Positions 34,026 to 43,261 of a stretch of 64,000 nucleotides of DNA are shown here, piece by piece (the stretch's first letter is position 1; each line of letters starts with the position of its first letter). The DNA comes from NZ13-RE01 sp964612975 (GTDB lineage Bacteria; Dictyoglomota; Dictyoglomia; Dictyoglomales; Dictyoglomaceae). The stretch is taken from contig CAZTGC010000002.1 of NCBI GenBank assembly GCA_964612975.1, positions 124,001-188,000 of the forward strand, given 5' to 3'. The notes under the pieces are model-generated. The model had not been told where the DNA came from. It did no database searches and was given only the letters and a program-made list of their open reading frames with translations. The translations under genes were made by a program, and so were the position numbers.

Positions 34026-35249
34026 TTGGCTAAATCCTTTGAGTATAGTGCAAGAAATATAAGGGGGGAATTGGTGAGGGGAGAGATAGAGGCAGAAAAC
34101 ATAAGAGATGTAGCAAATCGTTTAAGGGGAATGGGGCTTTTGCCCATAAAGATTGAGGAAAGAAAGAAAAAAAGTTTTCTCTCCTTGACCCCTGGAGGAG
34201 AGGAAAAACCAAAAAAGGTAAAACTCAATGATCTCACCATATTTACAAGGCAATTTGCTACTATGATAAATTCTGGATTATCTATGGCTGCCTCTTTAAG
34301 AATTCTTTCGGAGCAAACCGAGAGTAAAGCATTAAGAAAAATAGTTCAGGAAATTCAAAGAAGTGTAGATGAAGGGATGTCTCTTTCCGAAGCCCTTTCT
34401 AAATTTCCCTCTGTTTTCTCAAAACTTTACACAAATATGGTGAAAGCAGCAGAAGCCTCAGGAACCTTAGATGAAACCTTGGAAAGATTGGCAACAACCC
34501 TTGAAAAACAACAGGAACTAAGGGGAAAGATAAGATCTGCAATGACTTATCCTTTAGCAATCTTAATTTTTGCAATTTTAGTTACCGCTGGACTTTTAAT
34601 ATTTTTAGTTCCTACCTTTGCAAATATGTTTGAAAGCTTAGGTGCTCCGTTACCTCTTCCCACTGCAATTATTTTAAAAATTAGTATAATTTTAAGACAA
34701 AATTTTTTAATAGTGGCAGGAGTATTCTTGGGTTTAATTTTGGGGGGATTTAAAGCTATAAAAAATCCAAAGATTAAGGAAAAAATAGACGCCTATCTCC
34801 TAAAAACTCCTTTGATGGGACCCCTGGTAATGAAAAGTGCCATTGTGAATTTTTCAAGGGTTTTTGCAACTCAGATAAAAACCGGTGTTCCTATCCTTCA
34901 GGCATTGGAATTGGTATCCCAAACTGTGGGAAATAGTGTATTTTCAAAGGCAATAATGGAAGCAAGTGCAAGAATAAGAGAAGGAGAAAGAATTGCTCCC
35001 CCTTTAAGGGATAGTAGAATTTTTCCTCCAATGGTGGTTCATATGGTCTCCGTTGGAGAAGAATCTGGAAACTTGGAATTGATGTTAAATAAAATTGGAG
35101 ATTTTTATGAAAGGGAATTGGCAAATTCAATAGAGAGCTTAACCTCTCTTATAGAACCCCTAATGTTAGTTTTAATTGGTGGACTCGCTGGTGGAATTCT
35201 TATTTCTCTTTATCTTCCCATATTTACCATGTTCCAACATATAAAATGA
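34026..35249 (+). CDS. pilC: Type IV pilus inner-membrane platform protein PilC (GspF family)
   Basis: 407 aa with TTG start; AAGGAGGTGA lies over the pilT stop 5-6 bases before it. Two GspF domains (TIFTRQFATMINSGLSM; VNFSRVFATQIKTGVPI) alternate with TM helices, the canonical fold. It connects the PilB/PilT motors to pilin insertion. Tail ends GGILISLYLPIFTMF. The last four bases are the start of the sigma-factor gene (ATGA). Confidence 0.95.
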   Translation: MAKSFEYSARNIRGELVRGEIEAENIRDVANRLRGMGLLPIKIEERKKKSFLSLTPGGEEKPKKVKLNDLTIFTRQFATMINSGLSMAASLRILSEQTESKALRKIVQEIQRSVDEGMSLSEALSKFPSVFSKLYTNMVKAAEASGTLDETLERLATTLEKQQELRGKIRSAMTYPLAILIFAILVTAGLLIFLVPTFANMFESLGAPLPLPTAIILKISIILRQNFLIVAGVFLGLILGGFKAIKNPKIKEKIDAYLLKTPLMGPLVMKSAIVNFSRVFATQIKTGVPILQALELVSQTVGNSVFSKAIMEASARIREGERIAPPLRDSRIFPPMVVHMVSVGEESGNLELMLNKIGDFYERELANSIESLTSLIEPLMLVLIGGLAGGILISLYLPIFTMFQHIK

Positions 35250-35974
35250 TTGATAGTAATTTGGACCTTTTGGAAGAGTATAAAAGGACAAAGGACCAAA
35301 AGATTTTAGAAGATATAATAGAGAGAAATAGTAGTTTAGTTTACTATTGGGCAAGAAAATTTTCCAATTATGAGGAACCTATAGAAGATTTGGTCCAGGA
35401 AGGATATGTTGGCCTTATTAAGGCAATTGAGAATTATGATCCTGAAAAGGGAGAATTTTCTACCTATGCTTCAATTTATATAAGGGGAGAAATTAGCCAC
35501 TATCTAAGGGATAAGGTGTCAAAAATAAGGCTACCTAAGATTATTAAGAAAGTAATCTATGATATGGAGAAATTTATATATGAATTTTTTGAGAAGGAAA
35601 AACGGTTTCCAAGGGTAGAGGAGATTGCTAAAAGGATGAATCTAAAGGAGGAAGGAGTGTTAGAGTTATTAAAGGCAAGGGATGCTCTTTACTCTTTAAG
35701 CTTGGATGGGGAAGATATTGAAATAGATTTATCTAAATTGAAAAGTGAAGGGTTTAAGTCCTTCCAACTTCCCATTGAGGATAAAATTACTTTAGAGCAA
35801 GCTATAAATTCCCTTCCAGAAATTCAAAGAAAAATTGTTTATTATATTTTCTATTATGATCTAACCCAATCGGAAATTGCCAAGACCTTAAAAATTTCCC
35901 AGGGACAAGTTTCAAAATTACTTAAAAAATCCCTTAAAAAATTAAAGGAAATCTTAACAAAGGAAATTTTTTAA
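35246..35974 (+). CDS. RNA polymerase sigma-70 family factor (group 3, SigB/F/FliA type)
   Basis: 242 aa. Region 2 (VYYWARKFSNYEEPIEDLVQEGYVGLIKAIENYD with FSTYASIYIRGEISHYLRD), region 3 (PRVEEIAKRMN) and region 4 with helix-turn-helix (TQSEIAKTLKISQGQVSKLLKK) are complete. It lacks region 1.1, so it is an alternative sigma factor related to SigB, SigF and FliA. It is translationally coupled to pilC (ATGA) and lies just before the major prepilin gene, suggesting a link to pilus or competence expression. No anti-sigma gene is adjacent. Confidence 0.9.
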   Translation: MIDSNLDLLEEYKRTKDQKILEDIIERNSSLVYYWARKFSNYEEPIEDLVQEGYVGLIKAIENYDPEKGEFSTYASIYIRGEISHYLRDKVSKIRLPKIIKKVIYDMEKFIYEFFEKEKRFPRVEEIAKRMNLKEEGVLELLKARDALYSLSLDGEDIEIDLSKLKSEGFKSFQLPIEDKITLEQAINSLPEIQRKIVYYIFYYDLTQSEIAKTLKISQGQVSKLLKKSLKKLKEILTKEIF

Positions 35975-36024
35975 ATTGTGATAAAAATTCCTTTTATTTT
36001 GGAATAATTTTTATTAAAATAGGG

Positions 36025-36030
36025 TATAAT
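36025..36030 (+). promoter_or_regulatory. -10 element of the prepilin gene
   Basis: TATAAT in GGGTATAAT, 25 bases before the prepilin ATG and upstream of its AAGGAGGTG site (36041-36049). There is no recognisable -35 at 16-18 bp (nearest TTGGAA is 20 bp away), which leaves room for another recognition mode. Confidence 0.55.
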
Positions 36031-36055
36031 AAAAAATAGAAAGGAGGTGTAAAAG

Positions 36056-36472
36056 ATGAGAGAGAAAGGATTTACTCTTATTGAATTGATGGTTGTTATT
36101 GTGATTATTGCAATTTTGGCTGCTGTTGCCCTTCCTAACTTTATGGGAGCAACGGAAAGAGCAAGGGAATCCGCAGTAAGAAGTGCTGTAAAAACTATTC
36201 AAACTTCTCTTGAGATGTTTGCAACAGATAATCAAGGATATTATCCCGCAACTATCACTGCTTTATTGACTGGAAATTATCTTCCTGGAGCAAATTTCCC
36301 TAAGAATCCAGCAACGAACCAACCATACAGCTTTAGTGGTAATGCAAGCACCGAAAGCGCATATAGGATAACATATTCTGTTGCTACTGATAATTCAGCA
36401 TATACATTGACAGGTTATGGAAAAGATAATGCAAAGGTTGTAGTTCAAGTTTCAAGTGCTGGAACACAATAA
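36056..36472 (+). CDS. pilA: Major type IV prepilin (PilA/GspG-like)
   Basis: 138 aa. Leader MREKG is cleaved before FTLIEL, with Glu5 present, followed by a hydrophobic helix VVIVIIAILAAVALPNF. The globular domain has FPKNPATNQPY, like the LPKDPWGNPY motif of GspG pseudopilins, and SAYRITYSV strands. No C-terminal Cys pair. A strong AAGGAGGTG site and its own -10 and terminator indicate high, monocistronic expression, as for a major pilin. Confidence 0.92.
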   Translation: MREKGFTLIELMVVIVIIAILAAVALPNFMGATERARESAVRSAVKTIQTSLEMFATDNQGYYPATITALLTGNYLPGANFPKNPATNQPYSFSGNASTESAYRITYSVATDNSAYTLTGYGKDNAKVVVQVSSAGTQ

Positions 36473-36506
36473 ATTGCAAATTTATTTTTGTTTAAGTGAA
36501 ATTACA

Positions 36507-36537
36507 AAAGAGGGGCTCTGGAAGCCCCTCTTTATTA
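36507..36537 (+). terminator. Rho-independent terminator after the prepilin gene
   Basis: GAGGGGCT (36510-36517) pairs with AGCCCCTC (36523-36530) around CTGGA; AAA and TTT extend the stem to 11 bp, and TTTATTAT follows. Confidence 0.92.
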
Positions 36538-36566
36538 TCAAATATTAATTATTTACTTTTATTGAA

Positions 36567-36998
36567 ATGCGTAAGGGTTTTACAATTATCGAGATCCTTA
36601 TTGTTTTTGTAATTTTAGTAATCCTTATGGGGGTAGGATTAGGAGGTCATTTTTACTTCTTAGAGAGGGCAAGGGAAATTTCTGCAAAGGGAGGACTTCG
36701 TGTTCTTCATATTGCTGTAGAAATGTATGCCACAAACCATGAAGGAAGATATCCAACAGCAACAAATCTTCATGAGCTTTTGATGACATTAAGGGATTAT
36801 CTTGTGGATAGAGAACTTCCTAAAAATCCATATAATAACGAGCCCTATAAAGATGACAACAATGACCATTATAAACTAACCTACACCTATGATCCCAGAG
36901 AAAATGCTTATACTTTAACGGTTATGAATAGAGATAATACAAAAGTTTTACTTTTATTATCCAATAGGGTAGTATTAGGGGAAGATTCTTCCCCATAA
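36567..36998 (+). CDS. Second prepilin-like protein
   Basis: 143 aa. Leader MRKG is cleaved before FTIIEI (Glu5 present), then a hydrophobic helix VFVILVILMGVGLGG. The globular part is shorter in loops but shares the LPKNPYNNEPY motif and tail AYTLTVMNRDNTKV with the major prepilin (AYTLTGYGKDNAKV), so they are paralogues. It is separated from pilA by a terminator and has no visible ribosome site, suggesting separate, weaker expression; a minor pilin is likely. Confidence 0.85.
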   Translation: MRKGFTIIEILIVFVILVILMGVGLGGHFYFLERAREISAKGGLRVLHIAVEMYATNHEGRYPTATNLHELLMTLRDYLVDRELPKNPYNNEPYKDDNNDHYKLTYTYDPRENAYTLTVMNRDNTKVLLLLSNRVVLGEDSSP

Positions 36999-37022
36999 TT
37001 TCTTGAGAAAAGAAGTGAATTT

Positions 37023-37421
37023 ATGAAAGAGGACAAATGGAAGAAGATTTGGAAGGATTTAAAGCCACAAATTAGTTCCCTTGCAAAAAAGACAGGAGAA
37101 ACTATTGTGGATTTGGCAAAAACCTTAGGGAAGGAATCATGGAAATTGGCAAGAATTGGAGTATTAAAGGCAGAGATTTTAAGTTCAGAAGGCTCCATAA
37201 GAGATCTTTACAGAGATATTGGAGAAAGGGCTTACAATTTATATAAAGAGGGAAAGGAAATTAATAAAGAAAGTTTTTTAGAATTCTTTAATAAAATTGA
37301 TAATTTAAATAAAAGGATAGAGGAAAAGAAGGAAGAGATTAAAAAGATAGCAGAGGAAGAAAATCTTGAGCCAGAGGATGTAGAAAAAATTCCTCCTTCA
37401 GAAGATGAAGAAAAAACTTAA
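37023..37421 (+). CDS. Hypothetical charged coiled-coil protein
   Basis: 132 aa, no signal peptide or TM helix. It is Lys/Glu-rich, with predicted helices at about 10-50 (KKTGETIVDLAKTLG) and 85-115 (FFNKIDNLNKRIEEKKEEIKK) and an acidic Pro-containing tail. I do not recognise a family. It starts 24 bases after the second prepilin and its end overlaps radC by 17 bp, so it is translated with that gene. Confidence 0.65.
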   Translation: MKEDKWKKIWKDLKPQISSLAKKTGETIVDLAKTLGKESWKLARIGVLKAEILSSEGSIRDLYRDIGERAYNLYKEGKEINKESFLEFFNKIDNLNKRIEEKKEEIKKIAEEENLEPEDVEKIPPSEDEEKT

Positions 37422-38088
37422 AGACCTTCCAAGGAACGAGAAGCCAAGGGAAAGACTTCTTCATTATGGAAGTCAAAGTTTATCGGATTCGGAACTTATT
37501 GCAATAATCCTTGGGACAGGAAGTAGAAATTTATCAGTTTTAGAGCTTGCCCAGAATATTTTAGTAGAATTTGGAAGTTTAAAGAAGCTTTCGGAAATAG
37601 GAATTGGAGAATTGATAAAATATCCGGGAATTGGAGTAACAAAGGCAATTCAGATTAAAGCAAGTATAGAATTGGGAAGAAGGATATTCCTAGATAAAAG
37701 GGAATTTTTTAAAGAGAGTATTCAAAATCCAGAGACCGCATATAAACTTTTTCAAGAGGATTTTTGGGGCCTTTCCGAGGAACATCTTTTTTGTGCCTAT
37801 CTTGATACAAGAAATCGTTGTTTAAATAAAAAACTTATTGCAAAGGGAAATTTGAATATAGTCTATGCTCAACCAAGGGAGATCTTAAAATATGCCCTTC
37901 AGGAAAATGCTGTAAAAATAATATTAGCTCATAATCATCCCTCAGGTGATCTTATTCCCAGCGAAGAGGATATAATATTTACAAAAAGAATGATAGAGGC
38001 AGGAGAAATTATTGGGCTTGAGGTGTTGGATCATTTAATTATAGGAAATAGTGAATATTTAAGTCTGAAGAAGAAAAACTATATTTAA
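37405..38088 (+). CDS. radC: RadC-family JAMM/MPN+ protein
   Basis: 227 aa. N-terminal KDLPRNEKPRERLL and helix-hairpin-helix (KYPGIGVTKAIQ), then the JAMM metalloprotease-like domain with EEHLFCAYLD and the metal motif LAHNHPSGDLIPSEED. The family was once tied to DNA repair, but its true role is unresolved. The start overlaps the previous gene by 17 bp and polA follows after 2 bases. Confidence 0.92.
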   Translation: MKKKLKDLPRNEKPRERLLHYGSQSLSDSELIAIILGTGSRNLSVLELAQNILVEFGSLKKLSEIGIGELIKYPGIGVTKAIQIKASIELGRRIFLDKREFFKESIQNPETAYKLFQEDFWGLSEEHLFCAYLDTRNRCLNKKLIAKGNLNIVYAQPREILKYALQENAVKIILAHNHPSGDLIPSEEDIIFTKRMIEAGEIIGLEVLDHLIIGNSEYLSLKKKNYI

Positions 38089-38090
38089 TT

Positions 38091-40649
38091 ATGGAACAAA
38101 AAACCCTTTGGGAATTGGCTGAAGATAACGAGGAAGAAAAGATTCTTGTTATTGATGCATCCAGTATAATCTATAGGGTATATTATGCTCTTCCTTCCCT
38201 TAAAACTAAGGATGGAGAATTAACTAATGCTCTATATGGATTCATCAGGATCCTTCTTAATGCTGTTGATGAATTTAAACCAAATTATTTAGCATTTGCC
38301 TTTGATCTTCCTCAACCCACCTTTAGACACAGGATTTATAAAGAATATAAAGCTCAAAGACCCAGTATGGGGGATGATTTAAGAAAACAAATCCCTTGGA
38401 TAAAGGAATTTTTAAAAATAATTAATATTCCTGTATTAGAGGAGTCGGGGCTTGAGGCGGATGATTTAATTGCTACTATTGTTCATCAAAATAAAGATAA
38501 AAAAATATATATTCTTTCTGGTGATTTAGATCTTCTTCAATTGGTTTCAGAAAATTGCTTTCTTATTCATCCCCAAAGGGGAATTACAGAATTTGTTATA
38601 TATGATGTGGATAAAGTAAAGGAAAGATTTGGAGTCTTGCCATCAAAATTGCCATTATTTAAGGTTTTAGTAGGGGATAATTCCGATAATATCCCAGGAA
38701 TTCCAGGAATTGGACCTAAAAGGGCATTAAAGATTTTGGGAAAGGTATCTACCTTAGAGGCTTTAAAATATAAATTAAAGAATTTTGATGAGGATATAAG
38801 AAAAAGTATAGAGGAAAATTGGAATGTTCTGGAAAGGAATATTAATTTAGTATCTTTACAAGTTTTACCAAAAAAAATTACTTTAAAGCCCTATAATAAG
38901 GATGAGTTTAAAAATGAAAAATTATTAAAATTCTTGGAAAGATTTGAGATGAAGAGCCTAATTACAAAGATATTTCCAGAAATAGAAACCTCTCAAGTTG
39001 TGTTATCATCTCTCCCAGAGAATCTTGAGGAGCTTGTGGAAAAAGAAGGAATTTTTGCCTTTAAATTCTTGGGAGAGAAAAACTTAGAAGGAATTTCCTT
39101 TTCCTTTAAAGAGAAGGAGGGATATTATCTCTCAAAGTTAGAATTGGAGAATTATAAAGATTCCTTGGAAAGAATTTTCGCATCTTCAAATATTAAAAGG
39201 ATTGGGTCTTATATCCAAAAGGATCTTTCCCTTTTTCCTGTAAAAATCAAAGGAGAAATTTTTGATGTAAGTCTTGCATCTTATCTTCTTAATCCAGAGA
39301 GGCAAAATCATTCCCTTTCAGTTCTTATTGGGGAATATTTTGGAGATACAAAGGCTCTTCCCCAAACTTATGCAGGATATCTTATTCCCTTAAGGGAAAT
39401 ACTTGAAAAAAAATTATATCAAGAGGAATTAGAGAAGGTATTTTTGGAGATTGAGATTCCTCTGATACCTGTCCTTTCTTCTATGGAAAAATGGGGGATA
39501 AAGGTGGACCTTTCCTATATAAATTACCTTTCAAGGGAGTGGGGAGAAAAACTCTTAAAGATTGAAGAAGAAATATATCAATTGGCTGGGATAAGATTTA
39601 ATATAAATTCTCCTAAACAACTTTCTGAGGTGATCTATGAAAGATTAAACCTTCCCACTGGGAAGAGGGGAAAAACTGGATATTCTACTTCCCAAGAAAC
39701 CCTCAAAGAACTTATAAATTGTCATCCCATAATAAAGAAGATCTTGGAATATAGAGAGTTTTATAAGTTAAAGAGTACCTATGTAGATTCCATTCCAAGC
39801 TTAATAGATCCAAAAACTCAGAGGCTTCATAGTAGTTTTAATCCTACAGGGACCTCCACAGGAAGGTTAAGTAGTAGCGAGCCAAATCTCCAAAATATAC
39901 CCATAAGAAGTGAGGAGGGAAAAAAGATAAGAAGAGCCTTTATCCCTGAGGAGGGATGGTATTTTATTTCCTTAGATTATTCTCAAATTGAATTAAGAAT
40001 CCTTGCGCATTTATCAGGAGAAGAAAAGTTAATTAAGGCCTTCTTAGAAGGTAAAGATATTCATAGAAGAACTGCATCGGAAATTTTTGGTATTCCCGAA
40101 GATAAAATAGACGATAATTTAAGATCCAAAGCAAAGGCTGTAAATTTTGGAATAATCTACGGAATTACCCCTAGAGGACTTTCTGAAGCTACAAGTCTTT
40201 CTATAGAAGAGTGTGAAAAATTTATAGAGAAGTATTTTCAACATTATCCAAAGGTATATGAATATATTGAGAGATCTTTAAAGACTGCTCGGGAAAAGGG
40301 GTATGTAAAGACAATATTTGGAAGAAAAAGATATATTCCAGAAATAAATAGTGCCAATAGACAATTGAGGCAACTTTCTGAAAGAATTGCTATAAATTCA
40401 CCTATACAAGGCACTTCTGCTGATATTATCAAACTCTCTATGATAAAGATATATAAGGAATTGGAAGGAAGAAATTTAAAATCCAGGATTCTTTTGCAAA
40501 TTCATGATGAGTTAATATTAGAGGTTCCTGAGGAGGAATTGGGTTTTGTGGAAAAAATGGCAAAGGATAAAATGGAAAATGTAGTTTATCTTTCTGTTCC
40601 ATTGAAGGTGGAGATATCTATCGGAAAAAATTGGGCAGAACTAAAATAA
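38091..40649 (+). CDS. polA: DNA polymerase I (no proofreading residues)
   Basis: 852 aa. A short acidic extension (about 17 residues), then the 5' nuclease domain (LVIDASSIIYRVYYALP, LSGDLDLLQLV, GDNSDNIPGIPGIGPKRA). The 3'-5' exonuclease region is present in outline (EGIFAFKFLGEKN) but lacks the DxE metal ligands, as in Taq polymerase. The polymerase domain is intact: motif A SLDYSQIELRILAHLSGE, motif B RSKAKAVNFGIIYGI, motif C HDELILEV. It fills gaps in repair and removes RNA primers. coaE follows immediately. Confidence 0.96.
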   Translation: MEQKTLWELAEDNEEEKILVIDASSIIYRVYYALPSLKTKDGELTNALYGFIRILLNAVDEFKPNYLAFAFDLPQPTFRHRIYKEYKAQRPSMGDDLRKQIPWIKEFLKIINIPVLEESGLEADDLIATIVHQNKDKKIYILSGDLDLLQLVSENCFLIHPQRGITEFVIYDVDKVKERFGVLPSKLPLFKVLVGDNSDNIPGIPGIGPKRALKILGKVSTLEALKYKLKNFDEDIRKSIEENWNVLERNINLVSLQVLPKKITLKPYNKDEFKNEKLLKFLERFEMKSLITKIFPEIETSQVVLSSLPENLEELVEKEGIFAFKFLGEKNLEGISFSFKEKEGYYLSKLELENYKDSLERIFASSNIKRIGSYIQKDLSLFPVKIKGEIFDVSLASYLLNPERQNHSLSVLIGEYFGDTKALPQTYAGYLIPLREILEKKLYQEELEKVFLEIEIPLIPVLSSMEKWGIKVDLSYINYLSREWGEKLLKIEEEIYQLAGIRFNINSPKQLSEVIYERLNLPTGKRGKTGYSTSQETLKELINCHPIIKKILEYREFYKLKSTYVDSIPSLIDPKTQRLHSSFNPTGTSTGRLSSSEPNLQNIPIRSEEGKKIRRAFIPEEGWYFISLDYSQIELRILAHLSGEEKLIKAFLEGKDIHRRTASEIFGIPEDKIDDNLRSKAKAVNFGIIYGITPRGLSEATSLSIEECEKFIEKYFQHYPKVYEYIERSLKTAREKGYVKTIFGRKRYIPEINSANRQLRQLSERIAINSPIQGTSADIIKLSMIKIYKELEGRNLKSRILLQIHDELILEVPEEELGFVEKMAKDKMENVVYLSVPLKVEISIGKNWAELK

Positions 40650-41258
40650 ATGTTTATATTGGGGATTACTGGTGGAATTTCCTCGGGAAAAAGTCTTGTG
40701 GTTAAGATTCTAAAGGATTTAGGGATAGGAGTCCTTAGTGCAGACGAGATTGTACACTCTCTCCTTTCTCAATCCTATTATCTTAATAAAATTAGAGAAC
40801 TTTTTGGTGAGGAAGTTTTTGATGGAGAGGCTTTAAATAGAAAAAAACTTGGAAAAATTATCTTTTCTTCAGAGGAAAGAAGGAAAATTTTAAACAATCT
40901 TTTGCATCCCCCTGTTCTTAAAATAATAAGGGAGGAAATAGAAAAAAATAAAGAAAATAAAGGAATCTTAGCCTTTGAAGTTCCTCTCCTTTTTGAAGTG
41001 GGAATTGAGGGTTGGTTTGATGAGATATGGGTGGTTTATTGTCCCTTTGAAAAACAAATAGAAAGATTGATAAAAAGAGATAATATTTCCTACGAAGAGG
41101 CGATAAATAGAATAAATTCTCAATTACCTTTAGAGGAGAAGGTTAAAAAGGCACATTATGTGATAGATAATTCTGGAAGCATGGAAGATACTATAAACCA
41201 AGTAAAGGAAAGATTTTGTTATATAAAAAGAATAGTTTATAATAATAAGAATGGATAA
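40650..41258 (+). CDS. coaE: Dephospho-CoA kinase
   Basis: 202 aa. P-loop GITGGISSGKS at the N-terminus, LSADEIVHSLL, and EVPLLFEVG plus the lid region (CPFEKQIERLIKRDNIS) are characteristic. It phosphorylates dephospho-CoA in the last step of CoA synthesis. It starts directly on the polA stop, the polA-coaE order found in many bacteria. The C-terminus has a short non-conserved tail (IKRIVYNNKNG). Confidence 0.94.
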   Translation: MFILGITGGISSGKSLVVKILKDLGIGVLSADEIVHSLLSQSYYLNKIRELFGEEVFDGEALNRKKLGKIIFSSEERRKILNNLLHPPVLKIIREEIEKNKENKGILAFEVPLLFEVGIEGWFDEIWVVYCPFEKQIERLIKRDNISYEEAINRINSQLPLEEKVKKAHYVIDNSGSMEDTINQVKERFCYIKRIVYNNKNG

Positions 41259-41272
41259 AAAGGGTGATAGAA

Positions 41273-43261
41273 ATGTCTGGATTTATATTGGTTTCTGAAT
41301 TTAAGCCCTGTGGAGATCAGCCTCAAGCTATAGAAAAGCTTACTGAGGGTATCAAAAGGGGATATAAGTTTCAAACTTTAGTAGGAGTAACGGGTTCTGG
41401 AAAAACCTTTACAATGGCAAATATTATTGCTAATGTTCAAAAACCTACATTAGTTATTGCCCCCAATAAGACCTTAGCAGCACAACTTTATGGTGAATTT
41501 AAAGAATTTTTCCCATATAATGCAGTGGAATATTTTGTAAGCTATTATGATTATTATCAGCCTGAAGCCTACATACCTCAAACTGATACATATATTGAAA
41601 AGGATGCAGATATAAATGATAGAATTGATAGATTAAGACATAGTACCACAAGTTCCCTATTAAGTAGAAGAGATGTAATAGTTGTTGCCAGTGTTTCTTG
41701 TATATATGGTCTTGGTTCTCCTGAAGATTATGAACATATGGTATTTAGGATAAGATTAGGTGAAGAATTTCAAAGGGATAAACTTCTAAGAAGATTAGTT
41801 AAACTTCAATATCAGAGAAATGATTATGAGTTTATTAGAGGAAGATTTAGGGTAAGGGGAGATATAGTTGAAATATTTCCCATAGGGTCTGAAAGGGGGA
41901 TAAGAATAGAATATTTTGGAGATTATGTTGAGGGAATATCTGAATTTGATCCTATTTCTGGAAAAAAAATAGTAGATTTAAAAGAGGTTTGGATTTATCC
42001 TGCCACTCATTATGTGGCACCTCCTGAGAAAATGGGAAAAGCCTTGGAGTCCATTAGAAAAGAATTAGAAGAAAGATTAGAAGAACTGAAAAGTCAAGGG
42101 AAATTTTTAGAGGCAAAAAAATTAGAAGCAAGAACCCTTTATGATTTAGAGCTCCTACAGGAGATTGGGTACTGTAAAGGAATAGAAAATTACTCAAGAC
42201 ATTTTGATGGAAGACTTCCTGGGGAGCCTCCCTATACCCTTTTAGATTATTTTCCCGATGACTATTTATTATTTATTGATGAATCCCATTTAACAATTCC
42301 TCAACTTAGGGGAATGTATCATGGAGATAGATCAAGAAAATTTAATCTTGTGGAATATGGATTTCGTCTACCTTCCGCCTACGATAATCGTCCTTTAACC
42401 TTTGAGGAATTTTTGGAAAGGGTGAATCAGGTAATTTTTGTTTCTGCAACTCCAGCAGAGTTTGAACTTTCTTTATCAGAACAGGTGGTGGAACAATTGA
42501 TAAGACCAACGGGGCTTCTTGATCCAGAGATTGAAGTCCATCCTACAAAGGGACAAATAGAGCATCTTATATCTAAAATAAAAGAAGTGGTAGGAAGAGA
42601 AGAAAGGGTTTTAGTAACCACATTAACAAAGAGAACTGCAGAAGATTTGGCAGAATATCTTTCCGATCTTGGAATGAAGGTTACATATCTTCATTCGGAG
42701 ATAGAGACCTTAGAAAGAACAGGAATTCTTCAGGACTTAAGATCTGGAAAATTTGATGTCCTTGTGGGAATAAATCTCTTAAGAGAAGGATTAGATCTTC
42801 CTGAGGTTTCTTTAATTGCTATATTAGATGCAGATAGGGAGGGATTTTTAAGATCCGAAAGATCTTTAATACAGATCATGGGAAGAGCTGCAAGAAATGT
42901 AAAGGGACGGGTAATAATGTATGCAGATACTATTACAGAATCCATGGCAAAGGCTATAGCTGAGACTAAAAGAAGGAGAAAAATTCAGATGGAATATAAT
43001 GAGGCTCACGGTATTGTTCCAAAAAGTATAAAGAAATCTTTAAAGGAAGTGTTTCAGTTTGCTGAAGCAGTTATGGAAAATAAGGTTGATTATAGAACCA
43101 TCTCTAAGGAACTTGAAAGGGAAGAAATTGAGGAAATGATTGTGGAATTGGAAAGGGCTATGTATGAAGCTGCAGGAAATTTAGATTTTGAGAAAGCTGC
43201 CCAATTAAGGGATCAAATAAAGGAATTAAAGGATATTCTTAGGAAAAAGAGTCTTACATGA
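41273..43261 (+). CDS. uvrB: Excinuclease ABC subunit B
   Basis: 662 aa from ATG 41273. The in-frame GTG at 41264 lies inside the GGGTGA ribosome site, so ATG 41273 is preferred. Walker A GVTGSGKT, the damage-probing beta-hairpin YYDYYQPEAYIPQTDTYIEKD in two parts, DESH-type LFIDESH, helicase motifs IQIMGRAARN and the C-terminal UVR motif (NLDFEKAAQLRDQIKEL) are present. UvrB verifies damage in nucleotide excision repair. It overlaps uvrA by 4 bp. Confidence 0.97.
   Translation: MSGFILVSEFKPCGDQPQAIEKLTEGIKRGYKFQTLVGVTGSGKTFTMANIIANVQKPTLVIAPNKTLAAQLYGEFKEFFPYNAVEYFVSYYDYYQPEAYIPQTDTYIEKDADINDRIDRLRHSTTSSLLSRRDVIVVASVSCIYGLGSPEDYEHMVFRIRLGEEFQRDKLLRRLVKLQYQRNDYEFIRGRFRVRGDIVEIFPIGSERGIRIEYFGDYVEGISEFDPISGKKIVDLKEVWIYPATHYVAPPEKMGKALESIRKELEERLEELKSQGKFLEAKKLEARTLYDLELLQEIGYCKGIENYSRHFDGRLPGEPPYTLLDYFPDDYLLFIDESHLTIPQLRGMYHGDRSRKFNLVEYGFRLPSAYDNRPLTFEEFLERVNQVIFVSATPAEFELSLSEQVVEQLIRPTGLLDPEIEVHPTKGQIEHLISKIKEVVGREERVLVTTLTKRTAEDLAEYLSDLGMKVTYLHSEIETLERTGILQDLRSGKFDVLVGINLLREGLDLPEVSLIAILDADREGFLRSERSLIQIMGRAARNVKGRVIMYADTITESMAKAIAETKRRRKIQMEYNEAHGIVPKSIKKSLKEVFQFAEAVMENKVDYRTISKELEREEIEEMIVELERAMYEAAGNLDFEKAAQLRDQIKELKDILRKKSLT

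Noticed and set aside
35986..36016. Possible terminator after the sigma-factor gene
   Set aside because: ATTCC/GGAAT stem is 5 bp and AT-rich; T-rich downstream but not convincing.
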